A stretch of 64,000 nt of DNA from CAVYHX01 sp963768415 (GTDB taxonomy: Bacteria > Pseudomonadota > Gammaproteobacteria > UBA9214). Shown here one piece after another: positions 43,239-53,522 of this stretch (position 1 is its first letter; each line of letters begins with the position of its first letter). Both the position numbers and the translations under genes were made by a program. The DNA is taken from assembly GCA_963768415.1 (NCBI GenBank), contig CAVYHX010000031.1:132959-196958 (forward strand), written 5' to 3'. Under the pieces are notes generated by a model. That model was not told the origin of the DNA, searched no databases, and was given only the letters and a program-made list of their open reading frames with translations.

Positions 43239-45329
43239 GTGGATCAACGGGGCAGTATCCATGTCGTCGTCGTGGACAGCGCGAAAAACCGCGCCAGACA
43301 CTTCGCCACGACCCTTGAAAAGGCGGGCTATGATGTACTCCTCGACCACGTGACAAACAGCAAGATGCTGGAAGACATCCTGGCGATTGCGCTTCCGGAT
43401 ATCGTGCTCTATGGCTCTGGCGCAAAAATCCCCACGCACGCGACAGTATCGGCCAGCCTCGGTAAACATGACCATGAAATACCCTTGCTGGTCGTTGAAG
43501 ATGAAGCCGGAAATATTGTCGCGCTCGTTGAACAGAAAATAAAATCCACACAACAGGAACGCAGGCTCAGCCTGCTCGAAAACGAAGTGGCGAATATGCG
43601 CCTGCAACAACAAATCAACGAGCTCGAGACGACTTTAAAAGAGCAGGAAATCCGTTGCCAGGCGCTCGTTGACAACTCCCGTGATGCCATCGCCTATATC
43701 TTCGGGGGCAAGCATATCTATGGCAACCAGTCCTATCTGGAGCTGTTTGATATTGAAAGCATTGAAGCGCTGGCAGGTATGCCTGTTGAACACATGGTTG
43801 ACCCAAGTGATCACAAAATACTGGATGATCTGCTGCGCAACCAGGCCAGCAGCGAGACGATCACTGCCAATATCGAACTGGCACTGCCGGTCACACATGC
43901 GGCTGATTTGGGCGTGCAGTTTTCAACTGTCTGCTTCGACAACAAGCTGTGCACCCGGATCACCATCGGCGGAGTCACCATCAACAGGGAAATTCAGGAT
44001 ACGGGGCCCGGGCAGGAACTGGATATGTTCGACCGGCGGGATGTCTTCACCGGACTTCACAATCGCCAGTATTTTATACAGGCCCTGGATGAGAATATAC
44101 GCAACAATCAAACACTCGGGTTATTTCAGTCGGTCACCTATGTCCTGCTGGACAACTTCAAGTCTATTCGGGAAAACATCGGCATCATTGCAAGCGACCA
44201 GCTGATTGGCGAAATTGCGGAGCTGATCAAGGAAGTATACGGACCCGAAGCAACCATTGCGCAATTCGGCGACTATGTATTCACCATATTAAGCTATTCC
44301 AGCAACACAGAAACCTGCATCCTGATGGCACAGACCCTCAGGCAACGGCTGGAGGAATATAAATCCGTCATCCAGGGCCAGGCGGTCCAGACCACCGGCA
44401 GTATCGGCATTTGCGTCATCAACGACCAGATAAAGGACACCGAAAATGCAATCCTGCGTGCGGATCTGGCCTGTGAAATCGCCCGTTCAAGCGGCGGAAA
44501 CCAGGTTCATGTCCATAGCACGGCTATCGACGACCAGATACATAATGACATCGATCATCACTGGGATGAGATGATCAGAAAAACGGTGGATGAAGACCGG
44601 TTCTATCTGGTCTACCAGCCGATTGTCAGTATGGATACCGATAAAGATGCACGCTATGAGGTCCTGCTGAGGGTCGTGGACGAGGCAGGTCACGTCATCC
44701 TGCCGGGCCAGTTCATTTCTATCGCGGAACAAACCGGCGCCATCGGGGAAATTGACCGTCGAATTATCAGCACAGCAATTGAAACCTTGTCAGGTAAAAA
44801 ACACAAGGGGGCATCCCTATTCGTCAAGATTTCCGGACACACTCTTGCCGACATGGATTTTCCTGACTGGGTGCAGCAGGAACTGAAAAACAATCAGCTG
44901 CGTGAAGACCAGATTATTTTCGAGATTACAGCGAGCGCCGCCGTTCATGACAGGAGCAAGACCCTTGCCTTCGTGCATGCGATGCACAATATCCATTGCA
45001 AGGTCGCAATCGAGCATATTGGACACACAATACAACCCGATGCAATCGGGGATATACCTGTTGACTATCTGAAAATTGACGGGTCCCTGATCAATAACCT
45101 GTTATCCAGCAAAAAAGACCAGGCCAGCGTCAGGAATATCGTGGAATTCGCGCAACGCATAAATATACCGTGTATCGCGGAGCGCGTTGATGATGCGTCT
45201 TGCCTGGTGATGCTGTGGCAATACAGTATGGACTACATCCAGGGAAACTTCGTCCAGGAGCCGCGCAAGTCTCTCGATTACGATTTCGACGACGAGATCG
45301 CATCATCCGGCATGACGGAAGTCATCTAA
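43239..45329 (+). CDS. FimX-like degenerate GGDEF-EAL protein
   Basis: GTG 43239 follows GAGGAGG with about 7-nt spacing. The 696-residue product has an N-terminal receiver-like domain (SIHVVVVDSAKNRARHFATT), a coiled coil, a PAS domain (IRCQALVDNSRDAIAYIFGG), a GGDEF-type domain and an EAL-type domain. The GGDEF signature is QFGDYVF (about residue 342), so cyclase activity is lost. The EAL signature is EVL (residue 474), and the catalytic EGVEN loop reads AERVDDA. Receiver-PAS-degenerate GGDEF-EVL is the plan of Pseudomonas FimX, a c-di-GMP receptor controlling type IV pili. The length also fits. No pilus gene is in the window. Confidence 0.85.
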   Translation: MDQRGSIHVVVVDSAKNRARHFATTLEKAGYDVLLDHVTNSKMLEDILAIALPDIVLYGSGAKIPTHATVSASLGKHDHEIPLLVVEDEAGNIVALVEQKIKSTQQERRLSLLENEVANMRLQQQINELETTLKEQEIRCQALVDNSRDAIAYIFGGKHIYGNQSYLELFDIESIEALAGMPVEHMVDPSDHKILDDLLRNQASSETITANIELALPVTHAADLGVQFSTVCFDNKLCTRITIGGVTINREIQDTGPGQELDMFDRRDVFTGLHNRQYFIQALDENIRNNQTLGLFQSVTYVLLDNFKSIRENIGIIASDQLIGEIAELIKEVYGPEATIAQFGDYVFTILSYSSNTETCILMAQTLRQRLEEYKSVIQGQAVQTTGSIGICVINDQIKDTENAILRADLACEIARSSGGNQVHVHSTAIDDQIHNDIDHHWDEMIRKTVDEDRFYLVYQPIVSMDTDKDARYEVLLRVVDEAGHVILPGQFISIAEQTGAIGEIDRRIISTAIETLSGKKHKGASLFVKISGHTLADMDFPDWVQQELKNNQLREDQIIFEITASAAVHDRSKTLAFVHAMHNIHCKVAIEHIGHTIQPDAIGDIPVDYLKIDGSLINNLLSSKKDQASVRNIVEFAQRINIPCIAERVDDASCLVMLWQYSMDYIQGNFVQEPRKSLDYDFDDEIASSGMTEVI

Positions 45330-45407
45330 CCTGTCCGGAGTTACAGCTTCGGAAATATCCCGGAAGAAAACCTGTGTTTCACCATCCAGTTCACCTGCCA
45401 CACGGTA

Positions 45408-46780
45408 TCACTTGATGATCCGGTAACAGGGGACATATTCCTTGCCCGGCAACTTCATGCGGTGCTGTCTCACGAAAGCCATCAATAGTGAATTCACCGG
45501 CTCCATAATGCTCTTGTCGCCGTGAATCTCGAAATGACCATACTTTTCGATGGCGCGAATGCCTTCATCCTTGACATTACCCGCAACAATACCGGAGAAG
45601 GCACGGCGCAGATTGGCGGCGAGCAAGTGGGGTTCCTGATCCTTGTGTAATTCGAGGTTGCGCATGTTTTCATGTGTCGGGAAAAACGGCTTTTGAAATT
45701 CCCGGTCGATCTTCAGCAGCCAGTTGAAATAGTATGCATCATCCATCCTCTTGCGATACGTACGCACCTCCTTGATACTCGATACCATCTCGCGCGCCAG
45801 TAGTTTGGGGTCATTGATAATGATCCGGTAACGCTGTTGCGCGGCCTCACCCAGGGTGTCGGCGATAAACTGATTGATCTGCTTGAAATACTCCCTGGAT
45901 GATGCGGGACCGGTAAAGATCACCGGAAACGGAATATCCGCTGTTATCCGGATGCAGCAGAATGCCGAGGATATAGAGTATCTCCTCCGCGGTGCCCGCC
46001 CCGCCGGGGAAAATGACAATGCCGTGACCGGTACGGACAAAAGCTTCCAGGCGCTTTTCGATGTCCGGCAGGATAACGAGGTCATTCACGATCGGGTTGG
46101 GCGATTCCGCCGCGATAATCCCGGGCTCCGAGATACCGAGGTATTGCCCGCCGCGGATGCGCTGCTTGGCATGCCCGATGGTCGCACCCTTCATCGGCCC
46201 CTTCATCGCACCCGGACCACAGCCGGTACAGATATCCAGGCCACGCAGCCCCATCTGGTAGCCGACTTCCTTGGTGTAATCGTATTCCTCGCGCGTAATC
46301 GAATGTCCGCCCCAGCATACCACCAGGTTAGGATTAGTCATCGGCCGCAGGATTTCGGCATTCCGCAGAATATGAAAAACGGCATTGGTGACGCCATCCG
46401 ACGTCTCCAGATCGAAGTTCGGGTTGGCATCGATCTCGTCACTGACATAGATCACGTCACGCAGCACGGCAAACAGGTGCTCATTGATCCCCTTGATCAT
46501 CTTGCCATCGACAAAGGCGAGTGCAGGGGCGCCCTTGACGCTGCAGCTTGATCCCGCGCTCTTCCTGGATGACGCGAATTTCAAATGACTTGTAACGCTC
46601 CAGCAGCTCCTTGCCATCGTCCAGATTACTGCCACAGTTGAGCACCGCCAGGGAGCAGTTGCGAAACAGGTTGTACAAGCCACCCTGACTGGTATCGAGA
46701 AGCTTGTTCACCTCCCCCCTGGAGAGAACTTCCAGACGGCCTTCCGGTGAAATTACGGCATCGACTACATCATATTTCAT
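45408..46780 (-). pseudogene. ppnN: Nucleotide 5'-monophosphate nucleosidase PpnN, two frameshifts
   Basis: From ATG 46780 the first frame reads VVDAVISPEGRLEVLSRGEV to RVIQEERGIKL. A single inserted base near 46547 shifts to VKGAPALAFVDGKMIKGINE and the LOG-family core (LVVCWGGHSITREEYDYTKE, TGCGPGAMKGPMKGATIGHA, FPGGAGTAEEILYILG). A second inserted base near 45950 shifts to IPFPVIFTGPASSREYFKQI and the end. Joined, this is a full-length, roughly 456-residue PpnN (YgdH), which hydrolyses purine and pyrimidine monophosphates and responds to (p)ppGpp in E. coli. The PGGxGTxxE catalytic motif is intact. The breaks look recent or technical. Confidence 0.9.
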
Positions 46781-46899
46781 ACTAATACCTCAATAACGGC
46801 TACTCTCTTCCGGAGCAGCGGTTGACTGATACTCATGCATGGGAAGGGCCGGTGATGCCCTGCGGGATGATTCTGCATGATGAACAAAAAAAAGGGTTT

Positions 46900-47544
46900 C
46901 TATTTGTTGCGGCAAACATACTGCCCGCCAAGGAACTCCTGCACGGCTGAGCGTGAGACCTGCGACAGTTCCTGCATCAGCTTGAACGGGATAGCGTCGA
47001 TACGATGCCTGTCTGCGATGTCCTGCAGCATACCGAGCCAGAGTCCCGCAGTCATTTCTGCATCGGCCAGTGCGCGGTGAAAGATTCCGCTGGCCGGAAT
47101 CCGGTTAAGCCGCACCAGAGTCCCGAGCTTGTGATCGGGCGCATCCGGGTACACGCGCCGCGCGATGAGCATCGAACAGGCGAATTCACCGGGGTATGCG
47201 CGCCCGATACGCCGCAACTCCGCATCAAGAAAACGGCGGTCGAATGAGGCATTATGAGCCACCAGATCGGAATCCCCGATAAACCCGGCGAATGACTCCA
47301 TAACCTCCTCACAGGGAGGTGCAGTACGCACCATGGCATTGGTAATTCCGGTGAAGTCCTCGATAAATGCACTGACCCTGATACCGGGATTCATCAGACT
47401 CTGGAACCTGTCCGTTATCTGCCCGGCATGCATGCGCACCGCCCCGATCTCGATAGCGCGGTCTCCGCGGTCCGGCGACAGGCCGCTGGTCTCGAAGTCA
47501 AGGACAACAACCGAATCTGCCGTGCGGTGCCGACTGCGATTCAT
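46900..47544 (-). CDS. DnaQ-like 3'-5' exonuclease
   Basis: ATG 47544 gives 214 residues; ATG 47580 would overlap the RND gene by 11 nt. The DEDDh exonuclease motifs are complete: VVVLDFETSGLSPDRGD (Exo I), SDLVAHNASFDRRFLDAEL (Exo II) and FHRALADAEMTAGLWL (Exo III, with the catalytic His). It resembles the proofreading epsilon-like or PolC-like exonuclease group, without a polymerase. It would trim DNA or RNA 3' ends. It follows the RND pair in the same direction, probably by chance. Confidence 0.9.
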   Translation of the reverse strand: MNRSRHRTADSVVVLDFETSGLSPDRGDRAIEIGAVRMHAGQITDRFQSLMNPGIRVSAFIEDFTGITNAMVRTAPPCEEVMESFAGFIGDSDLVAHNASFDRRFLDAELRRIGRAYPGEFACSMLIARRVYPDAPDHKLGTLVRLNRIPASGIFHRALADAEMTAGLWLGMLQDIADRHRIDAIPFKLMQELSQVSRSAVQEFLGGQYVCRNK

Positions 47545-47569
47545 GATCCCGTCGAAGTCCACGCCGGCA

Positions 47570-50500
47570 TCACAGCGCATGCCCGACTTTCGCCGTCCAT
47601 TCTTTTTTATGTGTCAATTCATACATAACCGGGACCAGCAACAAACTTACCAGCATGGAAAAAGAAAGCCCGGAGACAATCGTCACCGCCAGCGGCCTGA
47701 GCATCTCGGCGCCTTCACCGACACCGATGGCCAGCGGCAGCATTCCGAACACCGTGGTGAAGGTAGTCATCAGAATGGGGCGCAACCGGAGACGTGCCGC
47801 CTCGAGAATAGCTGCGCGAATTTCCAGACCCCGCTCCCTGGCTATTTCGATGTACTCCACCAGCACTATGGCGTTGTTCACCACAATGCCCGCCAGCATG
47901 ATCATCCCCAGCCAGACCGGCATGGACAAAGGCAGGTCTGTCACGCTGATGCCGATACCCACACCAATTACGGCAAAAGGCACACTCAGCAGGATAATAA
48001 AAGGATTACGCAGGGATTCATACTGAATCGCCATGACGACGAAAACCAGGAACAGGGCAAGCAGCAACAGTGTGTGACTGAGTGACCTGTTCTCCTCCAG
48101 CGTTTTCCGCGCGCCTCCGTCATATATATTGTAGCCGGCCGGAAGCTCCAGGCCGGTCAGTTGCATGTCAATTGCATCCAGCATACCGCCGAGCGTGGCG
48201 TCGGCCTCTACAGAAGCGGTGACTTCAATGATGCGCTGCTGATTGTCACGCAGGATGCTTGCCGGAGATTCCACGAGATTGACACTCGCAACATCGCCCA
48301 GATAGACAGCCTTGCGCCCTTGCATGGCTGGAAACAACAATACCGACTCGATGTCCTGGGGATGCGCGGCGTCCACTTCGGGCAGGCGCAGGCGCACATC
48401 GTAGCTGCGGTCTCCCTCGATATAATCCGTAACCACCTCCCCTTCCAGGGCAATCCGCATGGCCTTGCCGACGTCCTCGATGTCGAGCCCCAGGATGCTG
48501 GCCCGCTCGCGGTCAATATCGATGGAAATTTCGTGATTCACCGTCTCGGAAGTATGCGCCAGATTACGCATTCCCTTGACCTGCTTCAGGCGCAGGACAA
48601 TCGCGTCGGCAATCTGCTCCAGGGTATTCTGGTCCGGACCCTGCACACGGATGCTGATATCATCATCACCGCGATTGGTGCGTATTCCGCGAATACCCAT
48701 GGTGCGCATGCGCACCAGGACACCGGCCAGTTGTTTTTTTCCGATCTCCGCAGTCATCCGCGTGATCCAGTCATCACTGCTTGCATCCCTTTGCGACAAC
48801 GGTACCAGCTGGACAGTCAGGGTTGAACGGTTGGGTACTTCACGCTGGGTGCGGCCGAAGACAAACCCGCCAACCAGACTGAACACCTGGTCCACTTCGG
48901 GCTGCACTGAAATCAATTGCTCAATGACCTGCACACTGCGATCCATTTCGTCCAGGGTCACACCGGGGTCCGCGGTAATGTTCACCGCGACCCGGCCATC
49001 ATCCATGCTGGGCAGAAAGATCTCCTGCTTGCCGGTAAATGCCTGCACGGCGAGAACCAGTCCTGTGATGAATATCAGGATGACAAGCCACGGGAGCTCG
49101 AGTAGACGTGCAATGCCGGCAGCATAGCGCTGCTGCAGCCAGTGCACCGCGGAATCCATCCTGACCCGCAACGTGCTGCTTTCCATGGTATGCACCTTGG
49201 CCGCCAGCGCCGGGACCAGGGTCAGGGCAATCACCATCGAAGACAGGATGGCAGCCGAAATCGTGTAAATAAGCTCCCGGAATAACAGGCCCGTAAGACC
49301 GCCGATAAACAGGAATGGCAGAACCGCAGCCAGGTTGGTGCTGGTGGATGCAACAATTGCGCTGTTCACTTCCTGTGCCGCGCGGGTGCCCGCCTCCAGG
49401 TCGGCTTCCCCCTTGCACTGATGCCGGTAGATATTTTCCAGCATCACAATGGTGTTATCCACCAGCAGCCCCACACCCAGCGCCAGTCCGCCCAGCGTCA
49501 TGATATTCAGGGTCAGGCCACCTATCCCCATGATGACGAATGTCACCATGATGGCAATCGGGATTGCGCTGCCGATAATCAGGGTGCGACGCAGGTTGCC
49601 CAGGAAGAGAAACACCACCACCATGGCCAGCAGCGCACCGCTGAGTGCAGCCATGCTGGAATTTTTCAGGGCCTGACGTATATAGATGGACTGGTCCGCC
49701 ACGCTATCGACCTCGATGTCGCCCGGTATCAGACCCTGCTCCTGTAACCAGACCAGGCGCTCCCGTACTACATTGACGACGGCAATGGTATTCGCGGCGG
49801 GTTGTTTCTGTATGGACAACTTGATACCGGGAACCCCGTTCAGCCTGACGCGCACGCGCTCGTCTTCATGGGTATCGATGACAGTCGCCACTTCCTGCAG
49901 CCGGATGATACCTCCACCAGGCAGATGCATTGGCAATTTGGCAATTTGCTCGACGCTGGTGAAGCGGCCGCTGATACGACCGGAGATCTCCTGGCGGGTC
50001 ATCTTCAGCCGCCCGGCGGGATCCTCGCGATTTCCCCGCTGCAACACATCAATGAGATCGCTCATGCCCAGCCCTACTCCGGCCAGACGCTGCTGATCGG
50101 GAAGAACCCGGATTTCGCGCACCAGCCCGCCGCCGACTTCAGCGGCAGCGACACCGGGCAGGGTGATGAACCACTTGCCGAACACATCATCCACCCAACT
50201 GCGCAGTTCAACCGGATCACGCAGGGGCGAACTCACGACAAATTCCAGCACGGGTATCTGGGAGGGATCGCGTTTGTAGATAATGGGCGGATCCCGGGTC
50301 TCTGGCAGGAACCGTTTTGCCCGATCCAGCCGGGTGCTGGCATCTCTTAATGCAACGTTGATGTCCTTGCCGTATTCGAAAGATAAATCCACGGATGCCG
50401 CGCCCTCGGAGGTATCTGACTGGACACTGATGGCATCTTCGGTGATGGCCAGCTGCTCTTCCAGCTGCCGCGTAACCTGGTCCTCCATGACCGTGGCCGG

Positions 50501-50686
50501 TACACCCGGATTGAGTATCCGTACCCGGATTTCGGGGTAGATCAAATGCGGATGCAGGTCAATCGCGAGACGTGACAGGGCGAACAGACCGAGCACTATC
50601 ACGGCGAGCGCAATCATGGATACGCCGACAGGGTGCCTGATGGACCATGCCGCCAACCCCCCGCTTCTCAGTACCTGCGTAACCAT
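47570..50686 (-). CDS. RND efflux transporter permease (HAE1/AcrB-type)
   Basis: A 1038-residue inner-membrane protein with the RND pattern of twelve spans and two large periplasmic loops. Key segments are SIRHPVGVSMIALAVIVLGL at the start, NPGVPATVMEDQVTRQLEEQ, the first TM4-type block GLALGVGLLVDNTIVMLENI (with the proton-relay Asp), and MIMLAGIVVNNAIVLVEYIE in the second half. The overall sequence is of the hydrophobic/amphiphilic efflux (HAE1) group rather than the heavy-metal type. The adaptor gene ends 2 nt before it, so they form a pump; an outer-membrane channel is not present here. The substrate is unknown. Confidence 0.95.
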   Translation of the reverse strand: MVTQVLRSGGLAAWSIRHPVGVSMIALAVIVLGLFALSRLAIDLHPHLIYPEIRVRILNPGVPATVMEDQVTRQLEEQLAITEDAISVQSDTSEGAASVDLSFEYGKDINVALRDASTRLDRAKRFLPETRDPPIIYKRDPSQIPVLEFVVSSPLRDPVELRSWVDDVFGKWFITLPGVAAAEVGGGLVREIRVLPDQQRLAGVGLGMSDLIDVLQRGNREDPAGRLKMTRQEISGRISGRFTSVEQIAKLPMHLPGGGIIRLQEVATVIDTHEDERVRVRLNGVPGIKLSIQKQPAANTIAVVNVVRERLVWLQEQGLIPGDIEVDSVADQSIYIRQALKNSSMAALSGALLAMVVVFLFLGNLRRTLIIGSAIPIAIMVTFVIMGIGGLTLNIMTLGGLALGVGLLVDNTIVMLENIYRHQCKGEADLEAGTRAAQEVNSAIVASTSTNLAAVLPFLFIGGLTGLLFRELIYTISAAILSSMVIALTLVPALAAKVHTMESSTLRVRMDSAVHWLQQRYAAGIARLLELPWLVILIFITGLVLAVQAFTGKQEIFLPSMDDGRVAVNITADPGVTLDEMDRSVQVIEQLISVQPEVDQVFSLVGGFVFGRTQREVPNRSTLTVQLVPLSQRDASSDDWITRMTAEIGKKQLAGVLVRMRTMGIRGIRTNRGDDDISIRVQGPDQNTLEQIADAIVLRLKQVKGMRNLAHTSETVNHEISIDIDRERASILGLDIEDVGKAMRIALEGEVVTDYIEGDRSYDVRLRLPEVDAAHPQDIESVLLFPAMQGRKAVYLGDVASVNLVESPASILRDNQQRIIEVTASVEADATLGGMLDAIDMQLTGLELPAGYNIYDGGARKTLEENRSLSHTLLLLALFLVFVVMAIQYESLRNPFIILLSVPFAVIGVGIGISVTDLPLSMPVWLGMIMLAGIVVNNAIVLVEYIEIARERGLEIRAAILEAARLRLRPILMTTFTTVFGMLPLAIGVGEGAEMLRPLAVTIVSGLSFSMLVSLLLVPVMYELTHKKEWTAKVGHAL

Positions 50687-50688
50687 TG

Positions 50689-51768
50689 CTACGGCATGGC
50701 ACTGTTGACCGGCTTGACCTCATTACCGGTAACCAGCCCCAGAAATCCCTTGGTGATGACCTGGTCGCCTGCATCCAGGCCCTCGAGGATTTCGATTTTT
50801 TCCGCCAGGCGCAGACCACTTTGCACATCCACACGCTGCGCCATGCCGGCAGTATCGAGGATAAAGACATACTCGCCCATATCGTCCCGGCGCAGCGCGG
50901 AGAACGGAATCACCTTGCGGCGCGCGGCATGGGTATTGAGTTCCACCCGGCATAGCTGGCCTGGAGCTGCACCTGCCGGCACCGGCTGCAGTTCCACTTC
51001 GATGGTACCGCGGCGCGTGAGCGGGTCCAGACCGGGAAAGATCCGGGTAATTTGGCCCGCATGGACCTGGTCACCGAGCGCATCGATATGCACTCTGGCA
51101 ACATCACCGCTGGAAATGTAAGGCATCACCAGCTCGGACACCGGCAGTTCCGTAAGCAGGGATGATGGATCATAAATTGTGAGCAGATGCTGATGACGCT
51201 CCGCGATATTACCGGCATCGGAAAACCGTTCGCGTACCACACCATCCAGGGGGCTGCGGATGGTCATGTAACCGAGTCGTGCCTTGAGCACCTGTTCGTC
51301 TGCCCGCGCCACGTCCACGGCAGTCAAGGCACGGGTGTATTCATCCTCAGTGACTACCTTGCGCGCAATCAGTTTTTTCAGGCGCTCGGCATCATGCTCC
51401 GCCTGCTTGCGGGTGGCGCTGGCACGGCCCAGCTGCGCACGGATGAGGGTATCGTCCAGCCGCACCAGGACGTCGCCCTGCTTTATCGCATCACCCTCGT
51501 AGAAAGGCAGCTGCGTAATGCGCCCCTCTTCCTGCGTGAATACCCTGACTTCGCGACGCGCGCGCAGGGTCCCGGTACGGGTGCGCACCACACTCAGATT
51601 ATCGATCACCACCGGCGCGGTCTCCACCAGATGATCCTGCGTGTCCTTGCGCTGGACCCCGTCGTTACCGGCGCCCCTGTCACAGCCCGCAAGACCGGAA
51701 AGCACAAGCAGCGTGAACAGGGACCAGATCAAGCGGCGCTGTACAAGACGGGAAGTCCCGCTATTCAT
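50689..51768 (-). CDS. RND periplasmic adaptor (membrane fusion) lipoprotein
   Basis: ATG 51768 has GGGGA upstream; ATG 51792 is the alternative. The product has about 359 residues with a lipobox (LFTLLVLSGLAGC), so it is probably a lipoprotein. The adaptor layout is clear: VRTRTGTLRARREVRVFTQE (barrel entry), the lipoyl half LPFYEGDAIKQGDVLVRLDD, a helical hairpin (RASATRKQAEHDAERLKKLI), the second lipoyl half MTIRSPLDGVVRERFSDAGN, and the beta-barrel domain. It links the permease to an outer-membrane channel. It is the first gene of the pump operon. Confidence 0.93.
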   Translation of the reverse strand: MNSGTSRLVQRRLIWSLFTLLVLSGLAGCDRGAGNDGVQRKDTQDHLVETAPVVIDNLSVVRTRTGTLRARREVRVFTQEEGRITQLPFYEGDAIKQGDVLVRLDDTLIRAQLGRASATRKQAEHDAERLKKLIARKVVTEDEYTRALTAVDVARADEQVLKARLGYMTIRSPLDGVVRERFSDAGNIAERHQHLLTIYDPSSLLTELPVSELVMPYISSGDVARVHIDALGDQVHAGQITRIFPGLDPLTRRGTIEVELQPVPAGAAPGQLCRVELNTHAARRKVIPFSALRRDDMGEYVFILDTAGMAQRVDVQSGLRLAEKIEILEGLDAGDQVITKGFLGLVTGNEVKPVNSAMP

Positions 51769-51831
51769 TGAATCCCCGCTCTTCGGCCCCATTCGAAGCG
51801 GCCGTGATATAACCGACGGGCACCACTTTCA

Positions 51832-52263
51832 TCAGGCAGCATTATCGCTGCCCGGCCGGGGAAAATTTGCGCGGAGATATTCTCCGAAACAGCGGCAGGC
51901 ATCCACCGCAGTAAACATCCCTGCGAGCCTGCCTGCTTTCGTTATGATGGCCGAGCCGATATGCCGTTCCGCCATGACAAGCAGCACATTGTCGATGGGC
52001 TCGTCGAGGCTGACAATGTACGGATCGGATATGTACAGGTCTGACACCTTCAGCGCGCCGGCGTTTGCCGGTTTCGAGCCTGATTGCGCTATCCTGATAT
52101 CCCGGTCTGTTACCAGGCCGACAACCGTGTGCGCCTCGGTAACCGGCAGGTGACGCACCCGGTGTTCCTGCATAAGCTGCCTTGCTTCTTCCAGCGACGC
52201 ATCCAGTCCCACGGAGTACGGGAAAGGGGTCATGGCTGTTTTCAGATTGGGGGGTCTTGTCAT
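51832..52263 (-). CDS. Two-CBS-domain protein
   Basis: ATG 52263 (MTRPPNLKTAM) has AAGGAA upstream and is preferred over ATG 52299. The 143-residue protein is a tandem CBS pair: ASLEEARQLMQEHRVRHLPV with GLVTDRDIRIA, and LDEPIDNVLLVMAERHIGSA with GMFTAVDACRCFGEYL. Each has the adenosine-binding G-h-h-T/S-x-x-D pattern (VTDRD, FTAVD). Such proteins sense adenine nucleotides. No enzyme is fused to it, and its partner is unknown. It lies between the pump and other envelope genes. Confidence 0.88.
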   Translation of the reverse strand: MTRPPNLKTAMTPFPYSVGLDASLEEARQLMQEHRVRHLPVTEAHTVVGLVTDRDIRIAQSGSKPANAGALKVSDLYISDPYIVSLDEPIDNVLLVMAERHIGSAIITKAGRLAGMFTAVDACRCFGEYLRANFPRPGSDNAA

Positions 52264-52328
52264 TTCTCGAAATTCCTTGTTAAGGCATGGCTCCCGCATG
52301 CAGTCATGGTTAACGCGTCAAGCACTTG

Positions 52329-52889
52329 CTATTCGCTTGTTACCGCCTCCTGCGGGGGACAGGATGTAAAAAACTCCTCATCTTTGACTGCCTTCAGGCA
52401 CTGGCCGCTGGTGTAGCTCATCAGGTACCTGTTGCCACTGGTCTCACGTTCCTCGCGTTCCATATCCAGTAATTGCCTGGCAAGATTACAGGCCTCGGCG
52501 GTCAGGCACTCGTCTTTCCAGCCACATACGCTGCGCACCAGTTTCTCGCAGGGTGAATAGCCCACGATCAGGGCGTCTTCCCACTCTTCCGGTTCCGCGG
52601 GTCGCGGCTGGCGGGATTCAAGTATGGCCTTGTTCGGAACAGCGGTCCCGCGCCTGATGATCAGAACGGACCCATCCTGCATGCGATGGGTGCCATCCCA
52701 GAGCGGGGTGGTGACACCATCCCGGGTCACCGTCGCCCGGTTGGTGTCGGGATCCACGAATACCGCACCACCGCCCTGCAGGCGCGGATTCCACTCCGCT
52801 GCCGGTAATCGCGACCACGGCAGAACAGTCACTGCCAGCAGCAGCCAGCAGGCCATCATTTTCATCTGCTTGTTTCTCATTGTCAGCAT
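52329..52889 (-). CDS. Secreted hypothetical protein with C-terminal Cys residues
   Basis: A 186-residue protein with a signal peptide (ACWLLLAVTVLPWSRLPAAE). The N-terminal mature half has two beta segments, GGGAVFVDPDTNRATVTRDG and GSVLIIRRGTAVPNK, typical of a short exported domain conserved in some sulfur bacteria (recollection). The C-terminal half contains six Cys (for example SPCEKLVRSVCGWKDECLTA and TSCPP) and may be disulfide-rich. Start ATG 52889 or 52880. The function is unknown. Confidence 0.7.
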   Translation of the reverse strand: MLTMRNKQMKMMACWLLLAVTVLPWSRLPAAEWNPRLQGGGAVFVDPDTNRATVTRDGVTTPLWDGTHRMQDGSVLIIRRGTAVPNKAILESRQPRPAEPEEWEDALIVGYSPCEKLVRSVCGWKDECLTAEACNLARQLLDMEREERETSGNRYLMSYTSGQCLKAVKDEEFFTSCPPQEAVTSE

Positions 52890-52910
52890 GATTATCTTAA
52901 CTCCGGTAAT

Positions 52911-53522
52911 TCATGGCTCGCCGTGCCCGGCGGAACCGTTACTCCCGGCAACACCGGCGGTCAAGGTGAAGCGCATGGCTTCTTCCATACTCATTTCCAG
53001 TGGCCGTACGGCACTACGGGGTAACAATACCGTATAACCGCCAATCATATAGCTCAAGGGTAAATAAACGAGGATATTGTCTTCAACCTGAAAACCTTGC
53101 GGCAGGCGCTCCGGTACCGACTGGGTGACGAACCCGATGGCTTGCATGCCGGATTCCCCGATGGTGACCGCCACCACTTGCTTGAACTCCTTTTTCGTCG
53201 CGGGAGAGATAAACACGAAGAAATCACGAATCGATCGATATACCGAATTGATCAGCGGCACGCGATAAAAGACTTCTTCCCCCTTGGAAAACAACCAGCG
53301 CACCACGTAGGCATGCATCAACAGTCCCACCGCAAACACGACTGCAAGGCCGACAACCACTCCCATGCCGGGCCAGTACAGGCTCTCCGGCAGCACCAGC
53401 CTTATCAGGCTGCCGAGCACAGACTCCATGGAGATCACCAGCCAGTACAACAGGTAGATGGTCAGTATGACCGGGAGGATGGTCACCAACCCGGTCAAGA
53501 ATGTCCTGCTCAATGTTTTCAA
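52911..53522 (-). CDS. DUF502 family membrane protein
   Basis: A TTG start at 53522 follows AGGGGG. The 203-residue protein has two N-terminal spans (TGLVTILPVILTIYLLYWLV and WPGMGVVVGLAVVFAVGLLM) and the DUF502 core: PLINSVYRSIRDFFVFISPA, FKQVVAVTIGESGMQAIGFV and ILVYLPLSYMIGGYTVLLPR. The end is cytosolic. The family is widespread and uncharacterised. It is the most upstream gene of a loosely spaced minus-strand run. Confidence 0.93.
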   Translation of the reverse strand: MKTLSRTFLTGLVTILPVILTIYLLYWLVISMESVLGSLIRLVLPESLYWPGMGVVVGLAVVFAVGLLMHAYVVRWLFSKGEEVFYRVPLINSVYRSIRDFFVFISPATKKEFKQVVAVTIGESGMQAIGFVTQSVPERLPQGFQVEDNILVYLPLSYMIGGYTVLLPRSAVRPLEMSMEEAMRFTLTAGVAGSNGSAGHGEP

